64,000 nucleotides of DNA from Leucaena leucocephala (GCA_037074615.1 JAYWLJ010000072.1:496001-560000), one strand, 5' to 3'; positions 33,572 through 44,956 are shown, counted from the first letter of the stretch. Numbers and translations are program-made. Notes: a model not told the origin generated them from the sequence alone.

Positions 33572-33690
33572 GGGGTGCAACACGAGGACTTCCCAGGAGG
33601 TCACCCATCCTAGTACTACTCTCGCCCAAGCACGCTTAACTGCGGAGTTCTGATGGGATCCGGTGCATTAGTGCTGGTATGATCGCACCC
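33572..33690 (-). rRNA. 5S rRNA: 5S rRNA gene 69
   Basis: 483-bp unit, CGGG, consensus body. Truncated copies at 33356 (T112G, keeps A80) and 33464. The copy at 33356 is an empty-site counterpart of the LTR insertion. Confidence 0.97.
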
Positions 33691-34162
33691 GATAGGGAGA
33701 TCCCGATCAATGCATATATTGGCATCCATACGGATCTCATCATAAAAATCCTGGAGAGCAATACGATGACTGAACAAACCGTACTCATCGTGCTTAATTG
33801 AGGAGTTTAAACTCCAATGGATTTTGCCATCATAAAAAGGGGTGCAACACGAGGACTTCCCAGGAGGTCACCCATCCAAGTACTACTCTCGCCCAAGCAC
33901 GCTTAACTGCATAGTTTGGACTCGCACGGATTTCGACCGCGAAAAAGGGGTGCAACACGAGGACTTCCCAGGAGGTCACCCATCCAAGTACTACTCTCGC
34001 CCAAGCACGCTTAACTGCATAGTTTGGACTCGCACGGATTTCGACCGCGAAAAAGGGGTGCAACACGAGGACTTCCCAGGAGGTCACCCATCCAAGTACT
34101 ACTCTCGCCCAAGCACGCTTAACTGCATAGTTTGGACTCGCACGGATTTCGGCGGGGAAAAA

Positions 34163-34281
34163 GGGGTGCAACACGAGGACTTCCCAGGAGGTCACCCATC
34201 CTAGTACTACTCTCGCCCAAGCACGCTTAACTGCGGAGTTCTGATGGGATCCGGTGCATTAGTGCTGGTATGATCGCACCC
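34163..34281 (-). rRNA. 5S rRNA: 5S rRNA gene 70
   Basis: 591-bp unit, CGCG, consensus body. Truncated copies at 33839, 33947 and 34055. Confidence 0.97.
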
Positions 34282-34537
34282 GATAGGGAGATCGCGATCA
34301 ATGCATATATTGGCATCCATACGGATCTCATCATAAAAATCCTGGAGAGCAATACGATGACTGAACAAACCGTACTCATCGTGCTTAATTGAGGAGTTTA
34401 AACTCCAATGGATTTTGCCATCATAAAAAGGGGTGCAACACGAGGACTTCCCAGGAGGTCACCCATCCAAGTACTACTCTCGCCCAAGCACGCTTAACTG
34501 CATAGTTTGGACTCGCACGGATTTCGGCGGGGAAAAA

Positions 34538-34656
34538 GGGGTGCAACACGAGGACTTCCCAGGAGGTCACCCATCCTAGTACTACTCTCGCCCAAGCACG
34601 CTTAACTGCGGAGTTCTGATGGGATCCGGTGCATTAGTGCTGGTATGATCGCACCC
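34538..34656 (-). rRNA. 5S rRNA: 5S rRNA gene 71
   Basis: 375-bp unit with normal A8 and CGCG, so it lacks the usual 375-bp haplotype. Single truncated copy at 34430. Confidence 0.97.
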
Positions 34657-35020
34657 GATAGGGAGATCGCGATCAATGCATATATTGGCATCCATACGGA
34701 TCTCATCATAAAAATCCTGGAGAGCAATACGATGACTGAACAAACCGTACTCATCGTGCTTAATTGAGGAGTTTAAACTCCAATGGATTTTGCCATCATA
34801 AAAAGGGGTGCCACACGAGGACTTCCCAGGAGGTCACCCATCCAAGTACTACTCTAGCCCAAGCACGCTTAACTGCATAGTTTGGACTCGCACGGATTTC
34901 GACCGCGAAAAAGGGGTGCAACACGAGGACTTCCCAGGAGGTCACCCATCCAAGTACTACTCTCGCCCAAGCACGCTTAACTGCATAGTTTGGACTCGCA
35001 CGGATTTCGGCGGGGAAAAA

Positions 35021-35139
35021 GGGGTGCAACACGAGGACTTCCCAGGAGGTCACCCATCCTAGTACTACTCTCGCCCAAGCACGCTTAACTGCGGAGTTCT
35101 GATGGGATCCGGTGCATTAGTGCTGGTATGATCGCACCC
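35021..35139 (-). rRNA. 5S rRNA: 5S rRNA gene 72
   Basis: 483-bp unit, CGCG, consensus body. Truncated copies at 34805 (T112G, G68T) and 34913. Confidence 0.97.
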
Positions 35140-35503
35140 GATAGGGAGATCGCGATCAATGCATATATTGGCATCCATACGGATCTCATCATAAAAATCC
35201 TGGAGAGCAATACGATGACTGAACAAACCGTACTCATCGTGCTTAATTGAGGAGTTTAAACTCCAATGGATTTTGCCATCATAAAAAGGGGTGCCACACG
35301 AGGACTTCCCAGGAGGTCACCCATCCAAGTACTACTCTAGCCCAAGCACGCTTAACTGCATAGTTTGGACTCGCACGGATTTCGACCGCGAAAAAGGGGT
35401 GCAACACGAGGACTTCCCAGGAGGTCACCCATCCAAGTACTACTCTTGCCCAAGCACGCTTAACTGCATAGTTTGGACTCGCACGGATTTCGGCGGGGAA
35501 AAA

Positions 35504-35622
35504 GGGGTGCAACACGAGGACTTCCCAGGAGGTCACCCATCCTAGTACTACTCTCGCCCAAGCACGCTTAACTGCGGAGTTCTGATGGGATCCGGTGCAT
35601 TAGTGCTGGTATGATCGCACCC
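35504..35622 (-). rRNA. 5S rRNA: 5S rRNA gene 73
   Basis: 483-bp unit, CGGG, consensus body. Truncated copies at 35288 (T112G, G68T) and 35396 (G68A). Confidence 0.97.
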
Positions 35623-35986
35623 GATAGGGAGATCCCGATCAATGCATATATTGGCATCCATACGGATCTCATCATAAAAATCCTGGAGAGCAATACGATG
35701 ACTGAACAAACCGTACTCATCGTGCTTAATTGAGGAGTTTAAACTCCAATGGATTTTGCCATCATAAAAAGGGGTGCAACACGAGGACTTCCCAGGAGGT
35801 CACCCATCCAAGTACTACTCTCGCCCAAGCACGCTTAACTGCATAGTTTGGACTCGCACGGATTTCGACCGCGAAAAAGGGGTGCAACACGAGGACTTCC
35901 CAGGAGGTCACCCATCCAAGTACTACTCTCGCCCAAGCACGCTTAACTGCATAGTTTGGACTCGCACGGATTTCGGCGGGGAAAAA

Positions 35987-36105
35987 GGGGTGCAACACGA
36001 GGACTTCCCAGGAGGTCACCCATCCTAGTACTACTCTCGCCCAAGCACGCTTAACTGCGGAGTTCTGATGGGATCCGGTGCATTAGTGCTGGTATGATCG
36101 CACCC
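35987..36105 (-). rRNA. 5S rRNA: 5S rRNA gene 74
   Basis: 483-bp unit, CGCG, consensus body. Truncated copies at 35771 and 35879. Confidence 0.97.
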
Positions 36106-36361
36106 GATAGGGAGATCGCGATCAATGCATATATTGGCATCCATACGGATCTCATCATAAAAATCCTGGAGAGCAATACGATGACTGAACAAACCGTACT
36201 CATCGTGCTTAATTGAGGAGTTTAAACTCCAATGGATTTTGCCATCATAAAAAGGGGTGCAACACGAGGACTTCCCAGGAGGTCACCCATCCAAGTACTA
36301 CTCTCGCCCAAGCACGCTTAACTGCATAGTTTGGACTCGCACGGATTTCGGCGGGGAAAAA

Positions 36362-36480
36362 GGGGTGCAACACGAGGACTTCCCAGGAGGTCACCCATCC
36401 TAGTACTACTCTCGCCCAAGCACGCTTAACTGCGGAGTTCTGATGGGATCCGGTGCATTAGTGCTGGTATGACCGCACCC
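36362..36480 (-). rRNA. 5S rRNA: 5S rRNA gene 75 (A8G)
   Basis: 375-bp unit with A8G and the -19 G. Single truncated copy at 36254. Confidence 0.96.
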
Positions 36481-36844
36481 GATAGGGAGATCGCGATCCA
36501 TGCATATATTGGCATCCATACGGATCTCATCATAAAAATCCTGGAGAGCAATACGATGACTGAACAAACCGTACTCATCGTGCTTAATTGAGGAGTTTAA
36601 ACTCCAATGGATTTTGCCATCATAAAAAGGGGTGCCACACGAGGACTTCCCAGGAGGTCACCCATCCAAGTACTACTCTAGCCCAAGCACGCTTAACTGC
36701 ATAGTTTGGACTCGCACGGATTTCGACCGCGAAAAAGGGGTGCAACACGAGGACTTCCTAGGAGGTCACCCATCCAAGTACTACTCTTGCCCAAGCACGC
36801 TTAACTGCATAGTTTGGACTCGCACGGATTTTGGCGGGGAAAAA

Positions 36845-36963
36845 GGGGTGCAACACGAGGACTTCCCAGGAGGTCACCCATCCTAGTACTACTCTCGCCC
36901 AAGCACGCTTAACTGCGGAGTTCTGATGGGATCCGGTGCATTAGTGCTGGTATGATCGCACCC
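36845..36963 (-). rRNA. 5S rRNA: 5S rRNA gene 76
   Basis: 483-bp unit, CGGG, consensus body. Truncated copies at 36629 (T112G, G68T) and 36737 (G68A, G97A). Confidence 0.97.
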
Positions 36964-37327
36964 GATAGGGAGATCCCGATCAATGCATATATTGGCATCC
37001 ATACGGATCTCATCATAAAAATCCTGGAGAGCAATACGATGACTGAACAAACCGTACTCATCGTGCTTAATTGAGGAGTTTAAACTCCAATGGATTTTGC
37101 CATCATAAAAAGGGGTGCAACACGAGGACTTCCCAGGAGGTCACCCATCCAAGTACTACTCTCGCCCAAGCACGCTTAACTGCATAGTTTGGACTCGCAC
37201 GGATTTCGACCGCGAAAAAGGGGTGCAACACGAGGACTTCCCAGGAGGTCACCCATCCAAGTACTACTCTCGCCCAAGCACGCTTAACTGCATAGTTTGG
37301 ACTCGCACGGATTTCGGCGGGGAAAAA

Positions 37328-37446
37328 GGGGTGCAACACGAGGACTTCCCAGGAGGTCACCCATCCTAGTACTACTCTCGCCCAAGCACGCTTAACTGCG
37401 GAGTTCTGATGGGATCCGGTGCATTAGTGCTGGTATGATCGCACCC
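37328..37446 (-). rRNA. 5S rRNA: 5S rRNA gene 77
   Basis: 483-bp unit. Unusual pairing of CGGG with unmarked truncated copies (37112, 37220), which suggests exchange between classes. Confidence 0.97.
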
Positions 37447-37594
37447 GATAGGGAGATCCCGATCAATGCATATATTGGCATCCATACGGATCTCATCATA
37501 AAAATCCTGGAGAGCAATACGATGACTGAACAAACCGTACTCATCGTGCTTAATTGAGGAGTTTAAACTCCAATGGATTTTGCCATCATAAAAA

Positions 37595-37774
37595 GGGGTG
37601 CAACACGAGGACTTCCCAGGAGGTCACCCATCCTAGTACTACTCTCGCCCAAGCACGCTTAACTGCATAGTTTGGACTCGCACGGATTTCGACCGCGAAA
37701 AAGGGGTGCAACACGAGGACTTCCCAGGAGGTCACCCATCCTAGTACTACTCTCGCCCAAGCACGCTTAACTGC
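37595..37774 (-). pseudogene. Two successive truncated copies both keeping A80
   Basis: Copies 37595-37666 and 37703-37774 both carry A80 in an otherwise ordinary 483-bp unit. Gene conversion from full genes, or an older state before A80T spread, could explain this. Confidence 0.8.
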
Positions 37775-37810
37775 ATAGTTTGGACTCGCACGGATTTCGG
37801 CGGGGAAAAA

Positions 37811-37929
37811 GGGGTGCAACACGAGGACTTCCCAGGAGGTCACCCATCCTAGTACTACTCTCGCCCAAGCACGCTTAACTGCGGAGTTCTGATGGGATCC
37901 GGTGCATTAGTGCTGGTATGATCGCACCC
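37811..37929 (-). rRNA. 5S rRNA: 5S rRNA gene 78
   Basis: 483-bp unit, CGCG, consensus body. Both truncated copies (37595, 37703) keep full-gene A80, the only unit where both do. Confidence 0.97.
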
Positions 37930-38185
37930 GATAGGGAGATCGCGATCAATGCATATATTGGCATCCATACGGATCTCATCATAAAAATCCTGGAGAGCAA
38001 TACGATGACTGAACAAACCGTACTCATCGTGCTTAATTGAGGAGTTTAAACTCCAATGGATTTTGCCATCATAAAAAGGGGTGCAACACGAGGACTTCCC
38101 AGGAGGTCACCCATCCAAGTACTACTCTCGCCCAAGCACGCTTAACTGCATAGTTTGGACTCGCACGGATTTCGGCGGGGAAAAA

Positions 38186-38304
38186 GGGGTGCAACACGAG
38201 GACTTCCCAGGAGGTCACCCATCCTAGTACTACTCTCGCCCAAGCACGCTTAACTGCGGAGTTCTGATGGGATCCGGTGCATTAGTGCTGGTATGATCGC
38301 ACCC
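38186..38304 (-). rRNA. 5S rRNA: 5S rRNA gene 79
   Basis: 375-bp unit with normal A8, CGCG. Single truncated copy at 38078. Starts the 1824-bp repeat pair. Confidence 0.97.
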
Positions 38305-38668
38305 GATAGGGAGATCGCGATCAATGCATATATTGGCATCCATACGGATCTCATCATAAAAATCCTGGAGAGCAATACGATGACTGAACAAACCGTACTC
38401 ATCGTGCTTAATTGAGGAGTTTAAACTCCAATGGATTTTGCCATCATAAAAAGGGGTGCCACACGAGGACTTCCCAGGAGGTCACCCATCCAAGTACTAC
38501 TCTAGCCCAAGCACGCTTAACTGCATAGTTTGGACTCGCACGGATTTCGACCGCGAAAAAGGGGTGCAACACGAGGACTTCCCAGGAGGTCACCCATCCA
38601 AGTACTACTCTCGCCCAAGCACGCTTAACTGCATAGTTTGGACTCGCACGGATTTCGGCGGGGAAAAA

Positions 38669-38787
38669 GGGGTGCAACACGAGGACTTCCCAGGAGGTCA
38701 CCCATCCTAGTACTACTCTCGCCCAAGCACGCTTAACTGCGGAGTTCTGATGGGATCCGGTGCATTAGTGCTGGTATGATCGCACCC
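38669..38787 (-). rRNA. 5S rRNA: 5S rRNA gene 80
   Basis: 483-bp unit, CGCG, consensus body. Truncated copies at 38453 (T112G, G68T) and 38561. Confidence 0.97.
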
Positions 38788-39151
38788 GATAGGGAGATCG
38801 CGATCAATGCATATATTGGCATCCATACGGATCTCATCATAAAAATCCTGGAGAGCAATACGATGACTGAACAAACCGTACTCATCGTGCTTAATTGAGG
38901 AGTTTAAACTCCAATGGATTTTGCCATCATAAAAAGGGGTGCCACACGAGGACTTCCCAGGAGGTCACCCATCCAAGTACTACTCTAGCCCAAGCACGCT
39001 TAACTGCATAGTTTGGACTCGCACGGATTTCGACCGCGAAAAAGGGGTGCAACACGAGGACTTCCCAGGAGGTCACCCATCCAAGTACTACTCTTGCCCA
39101 AGCACGCTTAACTGCATAGTTTGGACTCGCACGGATTTCGGCGGGGAAAAA

Positions 39152-39270
39152 GGGGTGCAACACGAGGACTTCCCAGGAGGTCACCCATCCTAGTACTACT
39201 CTCGCCCAAGCACGCTTAACTGCGGAGTTCTGATGGGATCCGGTGCATTAGTGCTGGTATGATCGCACCC
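39152..39270 (-). rRNA. 5S rRNA: 5S rRNA gene 81
   Basis: 483-bp unit, CGGG, consensus body. Truncated copies at 38936 (T112G, G68T) and 39044 (G68A). Confidence 0.97.
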
Positions 39271-39634
39271 GATAGGGAGATCCCGATCAATGCATATATT
39301 GGCATCCATACGGATCTCATCATAAAAATCCTGGAGAGCAATACGATGACTGAACAAACCGTACTCATCGTGCTTAATTGAGGAGTTTAAACTCCAATGG
39401 ATTTTGCCATCATAAAAAGGGGTGCAACACGAGGACTTCCCAGGAGGTCACCCATCCAAGTACTACTCTCGCCCAAGCACGCTTAACTGCATAGTTTGGA
39501 CTCGCACGGATTTCGACCGCGAAAAAGGGGTGCAACACGAGGACTTCCCAGGAGGTCACCCATCCAAGTACTACTCTCGCCCAAGCACGCTTAACTGCAT
39601 AGTTTGGACTCGCACGGATTTCGGCGGGGAAAAA

Positions 39635-39753
39635 GGGGTGCAACACGAGGACTTCCCAGGAGGTCACCCATCCTAGTACTACTCTCGCCCAAGCACGCTT
39701 AACTGCGGAGTTCTGATGGGATCCGGTGCATTAGTGCTGGTATGATCGCACCC
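39635..39753 (-). rRNA. 5S rRNA: 5S rRNA gene 82
   Basis: 483-bp unit, CGCG, consensus body. Truncated copies at 39419 and 39527. Confidence 0.97.
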
Positions 39754-40009
39754 GATAGGGAGATCGCGATCAATGCATATATTGGCATCCATACGGATCT
39801 CATCATAAAAATCCTGGAGAGCAATACGATGACTGAACAAACCGTACTCATCGTGCTTAATTGAGGAGTTTAAACTCCAATGGATTTTGCCATCATAAAA
39901 AGGGGTGCAACACGAGGACTTCCCAGGAGGTCACCCATCCAAGTACTACTCTCGCCCAAGCACGCTTAACTGCATAGTTTGGACTCGCACGGATTTCGGC
40001 GGGGAAAAA

Positions 40010-40128
40010 GGGGTGCAACACGAGGACTTCCCAGGAGGTCACCCATCCTAGTACTACTCTCGCCCAAGCACGCTTAACTGCGGAGTTCTGATGGGATCCG
40101 GTGCATTAGTGCTGGTATGATCGCACCC
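40010..40128 (-). rRNA. 5S rRNA: 5S rRNA gene 83
   Basis: 375-bp unit with normal A8, CGCG. Single truncated copy at 39902. Exactly 1824 bp from gene 79. Confidence 0.97.
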
Positions 40129-40492
40129 GATAGGGAGATCGCGATCAATGCATATATTGGCATCCATACGGATCTCATCATAAAAATCCTGGAGAGCAAT
40201 ACGATGACTGAACAAACCGTACTCATCGTGCTTAATTGAGGAGTTTAAACTCCAATGGATTTTGCCATCATAAAAAGGGGTGCCACACGAGGACTTCCCA
40301 GGAGGTCACCCATCCAAGTACTACTCTAGCCCAAGCACGCTTAACTGCATAGTTTGGACTCGCACGGATTTCGACCGCGAAAAAGGGGTGCAACACGAGG
40401 ACTTCCCAGGAGGTCACCCATCCAAGTACTACTCTCGCCCAAGCACGCTTAACTGCATAGTTTGGACTCGCACGGATTTCGGCGGGGAAAAA

Positions 40493-40611
40493 GGGGTGCA
40501 ACACGAGGACTTCCCAGGAGGTCACCCATCCTAGTACTACTCTCGCCCAAGCACGCTTAACTGCGGAGTTCTGATGGGATCCGGTGCATTAGTGCTGGTA
40601 TGATCGCACCC
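40493..40611 (-). rRNA. 5S rRNA: 5S rRNA gene 84
   Basis: 483-bp unit, CGCG, consensus body. Truncated copies at 40277 (T112G, G68T) and 40385. Confidence 0.97.
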
Positions 40612-40975
40612 GATAGGGAGATCGCGATCAATGCATATATTGGCATCCATACGGATCTCATCATAAAAATCCTGGAGAGCAATACGATGACTGAACAAAC
40701 CGTACTCATCGTGCTTAATTGAGGAGTTTAAACTCCAATGGATTTTGCCATCATAAAAAGGGGTGCCACACGAGGACTTCCCAGGAGGTCACCCATCCAA
40801 GTACTACTCTAGCCCAAGCACGCTTAACTGCATAGTTTGGACTCGCACGGATTTCGACCGCGAAAAAGGGGTGCAACACGAGGACTTCCCAGGAGGTCAC
40901 CCATCCAAGTACTACTCTTGCCCAAGCACGCTTAACTGCATAGTTTGGACTCGCACGGATTTCGGCGGGGAAAAA

Positions 40976-41094
40976 GGGGTGCAACACGAGGACTTCCCAG
41001 GAGGTCACCCATCCTAGTACTACTCTCGCCCAAGCACGCTTAACTGCGGAGTTCTGATGGGATCCGGTGCATTAGTGCTGGTATGATCGCACCC
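40976..41094 (-). rRNA. 5S rRNA: 5S rRNA gene 85
   Basis: 483-bp unit, CGGG, consensus body. Truncated copies at 40760 (T112G, G68T) and 40868 (G68A). Confidence 0.97.
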
Positions 41095-41458
41095 GATAGG
41101 GAGATCCCGATCAATGCATATATTGGCATCCATACGGATCTCATCATAAAAATCCTGGAGAGCAATACGATGACTGAACAAACCGTACTCATCGTGCTTA
41201 ATTGAGGAGTTTAAACTCCAATGGATTTTGCCATCATAAAAAGGGGTGCAACACGAGGACTTCCCAGGAGGTCACCCATCCAAGTACTACTCTCGCCCAA
41301 GCACGCTTAACTGCATAGTTTGGACTCGCACGGATTTCGACCGCGAAAAAGGGGTGCAACACGAGGACTTCCCAGGAGGTCACCCATCCAAGTACTACTC
41401 TCGCCCAAGCACGCTTAACTGCATAGTTTGGACTCGCACGGATTTCGGCGGGGAAAAA

Positions 41459-41577
41459 GGGGTGCAACACGAGGACTTCCCAGGAGGTCACCCATCCTAG
41501 TACTACTCTCGCCCAAGCACGCTTGACTGCGGAGTTCTGATGGGATCCGGTGCATTAGTGCTGGTATGATCGCACCC
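41459..41577 (-). rRNA. 5S rRNA: 5S rRNA gene 86 (T53C)
   Basis: 483-bp unit, CGCG. Private T53C (41525) in box A. Truncated copies at 41243 and 41351. Confidence 0.94.
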
Positions 41578-41833
41578 GATAGGGAGATCGCGATCAATGC
41601 ATATATTGGCATCCATACGGATCTCATCATAAAAATCCTGGAGAGCAATACGATGACTGAACAAACCGTACTCATCGTGCTTAATTGAGGAGTTTAAACT
41701 CCAATGGATTTTGCCATCATAAAAAGGGGTGCAACACGAGGACTTCCCAGGAGGTCACCCATCCAAGTACTACTCTCGCCCAAGCACGCTTAACTGCATA
41801 GTTTGGACTCGCACGGATTTCGGCGGGGAAAAA

Positions 41834-41952
41834 GGGGTGCAACACGAGGACTTCCCAGGAGGTCACCCATCCTAGTACTACTCTCGCCCAAGCACGCTTA
41901 ACTGCGGAGTTCTGATGGGATCCGGTGCATTAGTGCTGGTATGACCGCACCC
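41834..41952 (-). rRNA. 5S rRNA: 5S rRNA gene 87 (A8G)
   Basis: 375-bp unit with A8G and the -19 G. Single truncated copy at 41726. Confidence 0.96.
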
Positions 41953-42316
41953 GATAGGGAGATCGCGATCCATGCATATATTGGCATCCATACGGATCTC
42001 ATCATAAAAATCCTGGAGAGCAATACGATGACTGAACAAACCGTACTCATCGTGCTTAATTGAGGAGTTTAAACTCCAATGGATTTTGCCATCATAAAAA
42101 GGGGTGCCACACGAGGACTTCCCAGGAGGTCACCCATCCAAGTACTACTCTAGCCCAAGCACGCTTAACTGCATAGTTTGGACTCGCACGGATTTCGACC
42201 GCGAAAAAGGGGTGCAACACGAGGACTTCCTAGGAGGTCACCCATCCAAGTACTACTCTTGCCCAAGCACGCTTAACTGCATAGTTTGGACTCGCACGGA
42301 TTTTGGCGGGGAAAAA

Positions 42317-42435
42317 GGGGTGCAACACGAGGACTTCCCAGGAGGTCACCCATCCTAGTACTACTCTCGCCCAAGCACGCTTAACTGCGGAGTTCTGATG
42401 GGATCCGGTGCATTAGTGCTGGTATGATCGCACCC
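42317..42435 (-). rRNA. 5S rRNA: 5S rRNA gene 88
   Basis: 483-bp unit, CGGG, consensus body. Truncated copies at 42101 (T112G, G68T) and 42209 (G68A, G97A). Confidence 0.97.
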
Positions 42436-42799
42436 GATAGGGAGATCCCGATCAATGCATATATTGGCATCCATACGGATCTCATCATAAAAATCCTGGA
42501 GAGCAATACGATGACTGAACAAACCGTACTCATCGTGCTTAATTGAGGAGTTTAAACTCCAATGGATTTTGCCATCATAAAAAGGGGTGCAACACGAGGA
42601 CTTCCCAGGAGGTCACCCATCCAAGTACTACTCTCGCCCAAGCACGCTTAACTGCATAGTTTGGACTCGCACGGATTTCGACCGCGAAAAAGGGGTGCAA
42701 CACGAGGACTTCCCAGGAGGTCACCCATCCAAGTACTACTCTCGCCCAAGCACGCTTAACTGCATAGTTTGGACTCGCACGGATTTCGGCGGGGAAAAA

Positions 42800-42918
42800 G
42801 GGGTGCAACACGAGGACTTCCCAGGAGGTCACCCATCCTAGTACTACTCTCGCCCAAGCACGCTTAACTGCGGAGTTCTGATGGGATCCGGTGCATTAGT
42901 GCTGGTATGATCGCACCC
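42800..42918 (-). rRNA. 5S rRNA: 5S rRNA gene 89
   Basis: 483-bp unit, CGCG, consensus body. Truncated copies at 42584 and 42692. Confidence 0.97.
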
Positions 42919-43174
42919 GATAGGGAGATCGCGATCAATGCATATATTGGCATCCATACGGATCTCATCATAAAAATCCTGGAGAGCAATACGATGACTG
43001 AACAAACCGTACTCATCGTGCTTAATTGAGGAGTTTAAACTCCAATGGATTTTGCCATCATAAAAAGGGGTGCAACACGAGGACTTCCCAGGAGGTCACC
43101 CATCCAAGTACTACTCTCGCCCAAGCACGCTTAACTGCATAGTTTGGACTCGCACGGATTTCGGCGGGGAAAAA

Positions 43175-43293
43175 GGGGTGCAACACGAGGACTTCCCAGG
43201 AGGTCACCCATCCTAGTACTACTCTCGCCCAAGCACGCTTAACTGCGGAGTTCTGATGGGATCCGGTGCATTAGTGCTGGTATGACCGCACCC
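43175..43293 (-). rRNA. 5S rRNA: 5S rRNA gene 90 (A8G)
   Basis: 375-bp unit with A8G and the -19 G. Single truncated copy at 43067. Confidence 0.96.
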
Positions 43294-43657
43294 GATAGGG
43301 AGATCGCGATCCATGCATATATTGGCATCCATACGGATCTCATCATAAAAATCCTGGAGAGCAATACGATGACTGAACAAACCGTACTCATCGTGCTTAA
43401 TTGAGGAGTTTAAACTCCAATGGATTTTGCCATCATAAAAAGGGGTGCCACACGAGGACTTCCCAGGAGGTCACCCATCCAAGTACTACTCTAGCCCAAG
43501 CACGCTTAACTGCATAGTTTGGACTTGCACGGATTTCGACCGCGAAAAAGGGGTGCAACACGAGGACTTCCTAGGAGGTCACCCATCCAAGTACTACTCT
43601 TGCCCAAGCACGCTTAACTGCATAGTTTGGACTCGCACGGATTTTGGCGGGGAAAAA

Positions 43658-43776
43658 GGGGTGCAACACGAGGACTTCCCAGGAGGTCACCCATCCTAGT
43701 ACTACTCTCGCCCAAGCACGCTTAACTGCGGAGTTCTGATGGGATCCGGTGCATTAGTGCTGGTATGATCGCACCC
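43658..43776 (-). rRNA. 5S rRNA: 5S rRNA gene 91
   Basis: 483-bp unit, CGGG, consensus body. Truncated copies at 43442 (T112G, G68T) and 43550 (G68A, G97A). Last gene left of the LTR; its spacer has the rare ACCTTA form. Confidence 0.97.
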
Positions 43777-43939
43777 GATAGGGAGATCCCGATCAATGCA
43801 TATATTGGCATCCATACGGATCTCATCATAAAAATCCTGGAGAGCAATACGATGACTGAACAAACCTTACTCATCGTGCTTAATTGAGGAGTTTAAACTC
43901 CAATGGATTTTGCCATCATAAAAAGGGGTGCCACACGAG

Positions 43940-43944
43940 GACTT
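43940..43944. repeat. Target site duplication, left (GACTT)
   Basis: GACTT directly precedes the LTR terminus TG and is repeated at 45846-45850 directly after the CA terminus. Five bp is the size made by Copia and Gypsy integrases. The empty sites contain GACTT once. Confidence 0.95.
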
Positions 43945-44450
43945 TGAAAGGAATTGGAAGACACGCAGCGGAAATAAACTTTAAAATTTTTCCATTCCTT
44001 GCCAGGATCTGCCGTATGTGTTTAAGTCAAGTGGAAAGAATCATTACCCTTAGTGTTGCTCAGCGAATTTCACAGCTTCTCTACGTGGGTGGTGATCTCT
44101 TTCTGATCGCAAGAAATCGATGGAGTGTTCCTCAGCGACCTTCACAGATTCTCTCCGCGGACGGTGGTCTCTTTCCGATCACAAGAAGTCGACGCCTCAG
44201 GTCGGCTTCCTCTACTGGTATCCACACGAACAGCGTTCCAACCACGAACGACGTGCTAGCGTCTCCTGTCCCTCCAAGGCTTTCACAAGTCTCCGTCTCT
44301 ATTTCGGCAGTTTCTTGTCTGCAAACCTTTTGCAGATTCCGTTCGGCCTTTTGTGTTCTGTGTTATTTTCAAACGTAGCTCCTCCAATCAGATATAGAGG
44401 ATGCTATGCCTTTTTTCCACTTGACCTAATTGGATTTTGGAGTTAATCTT
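43945..44450. other. LTR 3' portion, no gene seen
   Basis: Mixed-composition DNA forming the 3' end of the LTR on the minus strand. A plus-strand frame at 44120-44446 and another that begins in the 5S spacer at 43884 show no recognisable domain and run across or against the element. Nothing else is supported. Confidence 0.6.
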
Positions 44451-44590
44451 ATATTAATTCCGAATTGATACAATATCATATATTGTATAATTTTATAAGA
44501 AACTAATTAAATAAAATAATATTAAATCCGTCCCACAGATTTAATTACTTATTTATTTAACTTTAAATAAAGATGAGACTGAGTTATATT

Positions 44591-44610
44591 TGATTTATTC
44601 CCATAAATCA
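44591..44610. other. Hairpin, 8-bp stem, in the LTR
   Basis: TGATTTAT and ATAAATCA form a perfect 8-bp stem around a TCCC loop. It stands where a further diverged copy of the 91-bp repeat would lie. Confidence 0.7.
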
Positions 44611-44620
44611 AATTTGAGAT

Positions 44621-44880
44621 ATCCTATCAATTTAAATTTCGAATTTCAAACGTGATAGAGATTTAATTTATCCTTATAAATTAAATCTTATAAATATCTC
44701 TTATATGAGATATCCTATCAATTTGAATTTCGAATTTCAAACGTGATAGAGATTTAATTTATCCTTATAAATTAAATCTTATAAATATCTCTTATATGAG
44801 ATATCCTATCAATTTGAATTTCGAATTCAAACGTGATAGGGATTTAATTTATCCTTATAAATTAAATCTCATATATCTCA
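44621..44880. repeat. 91-bp tandem repeat inside the LTR, about 2.9 copies
   Basis: Copies begin with ATCCTATCAATTT at 44621, 44712 and 44803, spaced exactly 91 bp. Copies 1 and 2 are nearly identical. Copy 3 lacks one T in the TTTC run, has one G for A change and fades into TA repeats near 44880. Each copy carries an 11-bp-stem hairpin. Confidence 0.92.
44660..44687. other. AT-rich hairpin, 11-bp stem, once per 91-bp repeat
   Basis: GATTTAATTTA (44660-44670) and TAAATTAAATC (44677-44687) are perfect reverse complements around a TCCTTA loop. The same hairpin recurs in the next two repeats. Confidence 0.85.
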
Positions 44881-44956
44881 TATATATAATATATATATAT
44901 ACGAATTTATATATATACGAATATAAATAAATATATATACATTCACCTGGATCTTT

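Larger units (their letters stand above)
38078..41725. repeat. 1824-bp higher-order repeat, two copies
   Basis: Order 375 (normal A8), 483, 483 CGGG, 483. Genes 38186-39635 recur at 40010-41459. The second copy has private T53C at 41525. Confidence 0.85.
1..43944 (-). repeat. 5S rDNA tandem array, left block
   Basis: Head-to-tail 5S rDNA units, all in one orientation, with 91 full-length genes. Each unit is a set of 108-bp modules carrying truncated 5S copies, a 119-bp gene and a 148-bp spacer. Unit lengths are 375, 483, 591 or 699 bp, differing by exactly one module. The block enters from outside the window and is interrupted at 43944 by an LTR insertion. No 18S, 5.8S or 25S sequence is present, so the 5S array is separate from the large rDNA here. 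Arrays of this kind supply 5S RNA through RNA polymerase III for the large ribosomal subunit. Confidence 0.98.
44450..44940. other. AT-rich middle of the LTR
   Basis: Strongly AT-rich tract with 91-bp tandem repeats, several hairpins and runs of alternating TA (about 44875-44940). TATA-like sequence on the minus strand at about 44880-44935 could be the LTR promoter. That placement is a guess from composition. Confidence 0.5.

Noticed and set aside
41415..41675. Unique 86-codon minus-strand frame
   Set aside because: It arises because T53C in gene 86 removes a stop in that frame. It lies in rRNA gene and spacer.
1..43944. CRISPR-like array (regular short repeats)
   Set aside because: Repeats are 5S gene segments with identical linkers. 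There are no unique spacers and no cas genes, and this is plant nuclear DNA.
43884..44446. Plus-strand frames of 164 and 108 codons at the LTR's left end
   Set aside because: One begins in the 5S spacer and crosses the insertion boundary, and neither shows a known domain. Both run against the element's own orientation.
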